From positions 1 through 23,455 of the forward strand of contig CAYONQ010000037.1 in assembly GCA_964405375.1 (NCBI GenBank): 23,455 nucleotides of DNA, in the 5' to 3' direction. Shown here piece by piece: positions 19,681 to 23,455 of this stretch. The translations under genes were made by a program, and so were the position numbers. The notes under the pieces were generated by a model that worked only from the letters and a program-made list of their open reading frames with translations, was not told the origin of the DNA and did not search any database. The stretch comes from CAYONQ01 sp964405375. Its GTDB lineage: Bacteria; Planctomycetota; Phycisphaerae; Sedimentisphaerales; Anaerobacaceae. Each line of letters starts with the position of its first letter. The stretch's first letter is position 1.

Positions 19681-22495
19681 GAACAAATCACTAACCACAA
19701 ACCACAAATCACCAAGGCCGAAAGGTTCGGCCTTGATTCTGGCGGTGGTTCTGGTCAGCTTATTGGCCGTTGTCGGCGTGATGTTCGCTATGGTCGCCCG
19801 CATCGACAAGATGTCAACGTCGGCCATTGCGGAAAATAAAACGCTCAATCTCGCCGTCGATACCGTCATCGCAAAGATATCGCAGGAATTGGCTTCAGAT
19901 GTCCCCGTAAAGCCGAGTCAGGAATACTACGATTATCCCGATGCGGATAACGCCTGGCTGGCATCGTTGGAGCCAAAGGTTGATGATAGGGGTACGCCAA
20001 CCCCTTTAGATGATATATATTACTGGCGACAAATAAGTGATATCTACTACAGGTTCGGACCACAGGACTTTTGGAATCTACGCTCCGTTATTATAGACGA
20101 TTATCAAGAACCGGCCGAGATAGGTGACAGCAACGGTTACACAGGTGACCCAAACGATTTGTACTTCGCCGATGCCGATGGCGACGGCGTATCTGATTCT
20201 ATGTGGGTAAAGCTCGACAATATCACTTCCAGCAAAGGCAGACCGATTTACGCAGCCGTTAGAATAATCGACAACGGCGCAATGTTAAATGTCAACACCA
20301 GCTATAAATTCGACCCCTGCGACCCGGAAATTGTTCATATTGACGGCTCAAGCCAAATGCAGATAAACTTAATGGCTTTATCGTGGCGGCCGTGGGGTGT
20401 GTACGACGCGAATGACGAAACAAAGCTGCTCAATGCAAGAGCAAATTATGGTTTTGGGGGTATTGACCCGCTGGATTTGGATGAATACAAGAAAAATGTT
20501 GTTTGGCGTTATAACGACCCATGCGGTCCTTATACACCGTTTGATATTTCAGATGAGCTTGAAGTGCGAAACAGGTTTTTGCTGAATCATACCGATATAG
20601 ATGCACGACTGGAGTCGTGGGGAGGTGAATTTCGAAATAAGACTATATCAACACCAGTGGAGTTTGGAGGAATAGAACTCAATAACTGGTTTAAGAGAGC
20701 AAACGGTAATAGCTTATTAGACCCATGTGACCCGAACTATGCGTATCGGCATATTGCGACCACCTACAATATGGACAGGATTATCAACCCTGTTGGGCCA
20801 ACTTTGAACAGCGGTAAAATGGTTAATATCAATAATCCGGCTGACGCTAACGAATTATATTATACCCTGTTAGCAAGTATCGACCCCAACATAGCCGGCG
20901 TTGTTCTCGCAGGAATTCAAGGGCAGTTTGCGCAGCTTGCCGTCAATGTCGTCGATTTCATTGATGACAATAATGAGGTAACGGTTTTCGGTAGTTATTA
21001 CGGCTTCGATGCCCAGCCGTTCATTACCGAAATCGGGTTTATTATCAGCGACCAGCCGCAATTCGGCGGTAACTATTACGCGGTCGAGCTTTACAACCCC
21101 TTTAATGACGACATACTATTGGAAGATTTCGAGCTTGTCCTTATGGACATTGGCAGTATCGACCCCAACATCCGCATCCAATTTGGCCCCGGCGAGGTAA
21201 TTCTCGCCGGCGACTATTTAGTAATTGCTAATGACCCCGGGCAGTTTGTTATAGATACCAACAACGTTAAGCCAGGTCCGCAGCTCGACTTCTTTGGCAC
21301 CTGGGAACCAACCTCTCATAGACAGCCGCCAAGAGGCACCGGAGGCAGGAGGCAGCCGCCCGCCGCAACTTCGGTTAACTGGGCCAACGATTATGAGCTG
21401 TTCCTGATGCGAAAGGTGGACCCGAACGACCCGAATATGAACATATACGTTGACAGGCAGTGGATTAACCCTGCTGATGCCAATAGAAACGATGAAAAAT
21501 ACTTCGGGCGGGACGTCCGGGATTGGCGCATTGTTTATCAAAGTCTGAGAGAAGACACTATCGATCCCAACGGCACCCTCGGCAGCATTAACATTAATAC
21601 CAATGTATCTACAGAATTGCCCTTCAGTTTCTTCCTTCCTAATCCCCTCGACGCTAACCACCCTAACAAGAAATTTATTACGGTCGGCGACATTCCGCGT
21701 GTATTGACAATCGGCCACAGCGATGGGCTTAACAATACCATCGGCGAGAAGCTAACGCTTGCAGTCAATGAAGGCGAAATAAGATTAGACCTGCAAAGCC
21801 CATATTATAGTAACATCTTTAAATATCTAACGGTCTTCGACCCGACCACCGACGGTATCGATAACAACGGCGATGGTTCAGGCATCGGTACTGTGGACCC
21901 TAATGAGCTAAAAATCCCCGGGCGAATAAATATCAATACCGCACCGTGGTACGTGATTGCACAACTGCCGTGGGTCTCCGCTCATACGCCAAACTATGAA
22001 CTCGCAAGGGCAATAGTCGCTTACAGGGACAAACTTGACCTTTCAAGTTCAATCCCACCCGGACCGGACTACTACCGGTTAGGTGCTCCCAATAGCAGAG
22101 CATCGGAAACTGGCGTTCCAAATGTGCGAGAAAACTTCGGCTTTGCTAGTATCGGAGAGTTAAATTTTGTTATCGCCGGCGGCAACAACTATAGTATTCA
22201 GAGGTCTGAACCCGATGGCGATGACCTCGCGGGTTTTCCTGACCTGACTACAGAGGGGCCTGGCCTGGGTGATGGTGTTGAGGACGATTTTGAGGAACGG
22301 GATGTTATTTTCTCACGAATCAGCAACCTTGTTACGGTGCGAAGCGACGTTTTTACCGCTTACATACTCATTCGCATCGGCAACGATGGGCCGCAGAAAC
22401 GGTCCGTCGCAATACTTGATAGAAGCGATTTTTATCCTGGCGGCACCGGCAGGGTCAAAGTGCGTGCATTGCATCCCGTTGCCGACCCGAGGTAA
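19667..22495 (+). CDS. gspK: Giant GspK-like minor pseudopilin with lamin-tail-like domain
   Basis: A 942-residue protein, about three times the length of classical GspK. Leader MQSRKNKSLTTNHKSPRPKG is followed by SALILAVVLVSLLAVVGVMF; the lack of Glu at +5 and the 'GxALIL' start are features of GspK. Near residues 751-770 GRININTAPWYVIAQLPWV matches the GspK helix-hairpin region ('INTA..vl..lP'). Inserted at about 452-523 is a lamin-tail-domain-like beta sandwich (VELYNPFNDDILLEDFELVL ... GEVILAGDYLVI). There are calcium-type loops, for example DADGDGVSD near 168. GspK caps the pseudopilus tip. The first 14 bases overlap the four-helix-bundle gene; no other ATG is near. Confidence 0.8.
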   Translation: MQSRKNKSLTTNHKSPRPKGSALILAVVLVSLLAVVGVMFAMVARIDKMSTSAIAENKTLNLAVDTVIAKISQELASDVPVKPSQEYYDYPDADNAWLASLEPKVDDRGTPTPLDDIYYWRQISDIYYRFGPQDFWNLRSVIIDDYQEPAEIGDSNGYTGDPNDLYFADADGDGVSDSMWVKLDNITSSKGRPIYAAVRIIDNGAMLNVNTSYKFDPCDPEIVHIDGSSQMQINLMALSWRPWGVYDANDETKLLNARANYGFGGIDPLDLDEYKKNVVWRYNDPCGPYTPFDISDELEVRNRFLLNHTDIDARLESWGGEFRNKTISTPVEFGGIELNNWFKRANGNSLLDPCDPNYAYRHIATTYNMDRIINPVGPTLNSGKMVNINNPADANELYYTLLASIDPNIAGVVLAGIQGQFAQLAVNVVDFIDDNNEVTVFGSYYGFDAQPFITEIGFIISDQPQFGGNYYAVELYNPFNDDILLEDFELVLMDIGSIDPNIRIQFGPGEVILAGDYLVIANDPGQFVIDTNNVKPGPQLDFFGTWEPTSHRQPPRGTGGRRQPPAATSVNWANDYELFLMRKVDPNDPNMNIYVDRQWINPADANRNDEKYFGRDVRDWRIVYQSLREDTIDPNGTLGSININTNVSTELPFSFFLPNPLDANHPNKKFITVGDIPRVLTIGHSDGLNNTIGEKLTLAVNEGEIRLDLQSPYYSNIFKYLTVFDPTTDGIDNNGDGSGIGTVDPNELKIPGRININTAPWYVIAQLPWVSAHTPNYELARAIVAYRDKLDLSSSIPPGPDYYRLGAPNSRASETGVPNVRENFGFASIGELNFVIAGGNNYSIQRSEPDGDDLAGFPDLTTEGPGLGDGVEDDFEERDVIFSRISNLVTVRSDVFTAYILIRIGNDGPQKRSVAILDRSDFYPGGTGRVKVRALHPVADPR
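19683..19735 (+). repeat. Heptamers plus perfect hairpin within the GspK-like leader
   Basis: ACAAATC, ACTAACC, ACAAACC, ACAAATC run in register from 19683 to 19710. They are followed directly by a perfect 10-pair hairpin, CAAGGCCGAA (19713-19722), loop AGG, TTCGGCCTTG (19726-19735). All of this is coding and lies in the leader just before and at the start of the hydrophobic helix. Confidence 0.85.
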
Positions 22496-22496
22496 A

Positions 22497-22510
22497 ACGA
22501 TTTACGATTT
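22497..22510. repeat. Two ACGATTT heptamers between convergent stop codons
   Basis: ACGATTT ACGATTT starts 2 bases after the GspK-like stop and runs into the stop codon of the convergent gene (22509-22511). Only 13 bases lie between the two coding regions; no terminator hairpin is seen. Confidence 0.75.
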
Positions 22511-23455
22511 ACGGCAGTTTGCTGGCTTGATTTGTGTTGCCGTAGGTGCCCATATTGACTCTTTCGCCGTTCGGGGCCGGCTCAAGCGAATAATCCGAAC
22601 TCGGGTCGCCGGCGTTAATGCACGGGCTGGTGTTAGGGTCGGTGAGGTCGAACATACCGGTCTGCGGATTCCATCTGCCGTTCGGCCATTCGGTCTGTAA
22701 GTGGTAATCAGAACGCTTGGGTCCGGCGAACAACGGCTCGGCATTGATATTCCCCGCGCCCAGCCAGATAGAACAGGGGTCGGGCAGGCCGTTGCTGTCA
22801 ATCATCTGAATGTCGCTGTATGTAACGACGAGATTATCCACATTGTTGGCATCGTTCACGTCTCTGATGCCTTCGATTTGCGAGCCGCTATTGCCCCAGA
22901 AGATGGAATTTTTTACATTTGCACCGCCATAATAGCACTCCATACCACCTACCAGATGCGGGTATGGGTCGTCCTTCCAGCTGGCGGTGTTATTCGCAAT
23001 CGTGCAGTTATCGATATCCATCAAGCTGCCGTAAAGCGAGCCGATACCGCCGCTCCAGTAGCCCCAGTTGTTGGTTACAAGACAATTTATTAAATAGCAG
23101 TTCGGCATATTCGATATATTAGGGTCGTCAGGGTCGAAACCACCGTCGCTGCAGATACCCCCGCCGCTGGCCCAGCAGGAGTTATTTGTTATCTTACAGA
23201 TCTCGATTCGGCTGTTACTTTCCAGAACATCAATTCCGCCGCCGCACCATGCTGCGCTGTTCCATTCTACGGTACAGTTGTGTATCTCTATAGTGCTGCG
23301 GTTGCAGTATATCCCGCCGCCGTGCTGATAGGTATAATCGTTGTCAGCCCAGCACTCGTTGTGAGTTACATTACAATCTGCGATCACGGCGTTGCTGTTC
23401 ACACAGGCGATTCCGCCGCCTGCACCGTCGGCCCAGTTATGGCCTATCGTGCAGT
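22509..23455 (-). CDS. Secreted parallel beta-helix protein, C-terminal part (5' end outside window)
   Basis: The frame is open from the window edge to 22509, about 315 residues; the true start is not in the window. Seen: repeated rungs of the form CTI-x-NN-xA-x(n)-GGGI (CNVTHNECW, HNCTVEWNSA, CKITNNSCW, NCLVTNNWG, NCTIANNTA, VKNSIFWGN), each with an Asn/Cys ladder, as in right-handed beta-helix polymorphic outer-membrane proteins. Then comes a C-terminal module (SDYHLQTEWPNGRW, NTSPCINAGDPSS, NGERVNMGTYGNTNQASK) typical of planctomycete 'choice-of-anchor Q'-type proteins. A GTG at 23402 is internal, not a start. Probably a surface adhesin or polysaccharide-binding protein; its function is unknown. 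It is convergent with the GspK-like gene. Confidence 0.82.
   Translation of the reverse strand, partial: CTIGHNWADGAGGGIACVNSNAVIADCNVTHNECWADNDYTYQHGGGIYCNRSTIEIHNCTVEWNSAAWCGGGIDVLESNSRIEICKITNNSCWASGGGICSDGGFDPDDPNISNMPNCYLINCLVTNNWGYWSGGIGSLYGSLMDIDNCTIANNTASWKDDPYPHLVGGMECYYGGANVKNSIFWGNSGSQIEGIRDVNDANNVDNLVVTYSDIQMIDSNGLPDPCSIWLGAGNINAEPLFAGPKRSDYHLQTEWPNGRWNPQTGMFDLTDPNTSPCINAGDPSSDYSLEPAPNGERVNMGTYGNTNQASKLP

Noticed and set aside
19235..19710. Heptamer arrays considered as a CRISPR or integron-type array
   Set aside because: Units are 7 bases with no spacers, there are no cas or integrase genes, and no attC-like structure is seen.
22269..22700. A 143-codon plus-strand frame over the GspK-like end and the convergent beta-helix gene
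   Set aside because: It is a shadow of two well-supported genes, with no family resemblance or ribosome site.

Overview
This window looks like a chromosomal segment of a planctomycete, most likely of the Phycisphaerae/Sedimentisphaerales type. The basis is inference from protein style: dockerin-like repeats of the form D-x-D-x-D-x3-D-(x)2-DFA-LA-W, a parallel beta-helix protein with a 'SPCINAGDPSS / NMGTYGNTNQASK' tail, long multi-pseudopilin type II secretion (T2SS) / type IV pilus (T4P)-like clusters, and many copies of a 23S-rRNA-intervening-sequence (four-helix-bundle) protein type. There is no 16S or other marker here to prove it.

Layout. (1) 1-1870: a truncated tRNA-Arg(UCG) on the minus strand with a good promoter, a short inverted-repeat unit, a D-amino acid aminotransferase (minus), ribosomal protein L21 with its own promoter (plus), and a second inverted-repeat unit. 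(2) 1872-6548: a siroheme-branch precorrin-2 dehydrogenase (minus), divergent from a tight plus-strand run made of a class I fumarase/tartrate dehydratase beta chain, a YchF-family P-loop protein, a sorbitol-dehydrogenase-like Zn enzyme and CinA. (3) 6551-12853: the motor and platform part of a T4P/T2SS-like machine: a GspE/PilB ATPase behind a near-consensus promoter, PilT, a second GspE/PilB ATPase behind its own promoter, and GspF/PilC. (4) 12904-22495: two long paralogous GspG-like pseudopilins flanking a secreted dockerin-type protein, then a third GspG-like protein, GspH-, GspI- and GspJ-like proteins, an inserted four-helix-bundle gene and a very large GspK-like protein. (5) 22509-23455: the C-terminal part of a convergent secreted beta-helix protein, running off the window.

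How it works together (inference): the two MshEN-bearing assembly ATPases and PilT would drive polymerisation and retraction through GspF of a pseudopilus built from the seven FTxxE-type or GspK-type proteins. The dockerin and beta-helix proteins are plausible exported or surface clients. No secretin (GspD/PilQ), GspL/M/N/O or prepilin peptidase is in the window.

The most unusual feature is repetitive DNA lodged inside or just before the cleavable leader peptides of several pseudopilin genes. In the gene at 14893 a 129-nt palindrome-rich segment sits exactly after the GFT codons, keeps frame, is bounded by a TTTAC direct repeat, and recreates a second GFT cleavage site. Heptamer tandem repeats overlap the start or leader of the GspI- and GspK-like genes, and heptamer arrays flank the four-helix-bundle gene. 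Together these suggest that the cleaved leader is a tolerated landing site for small repeat elements.
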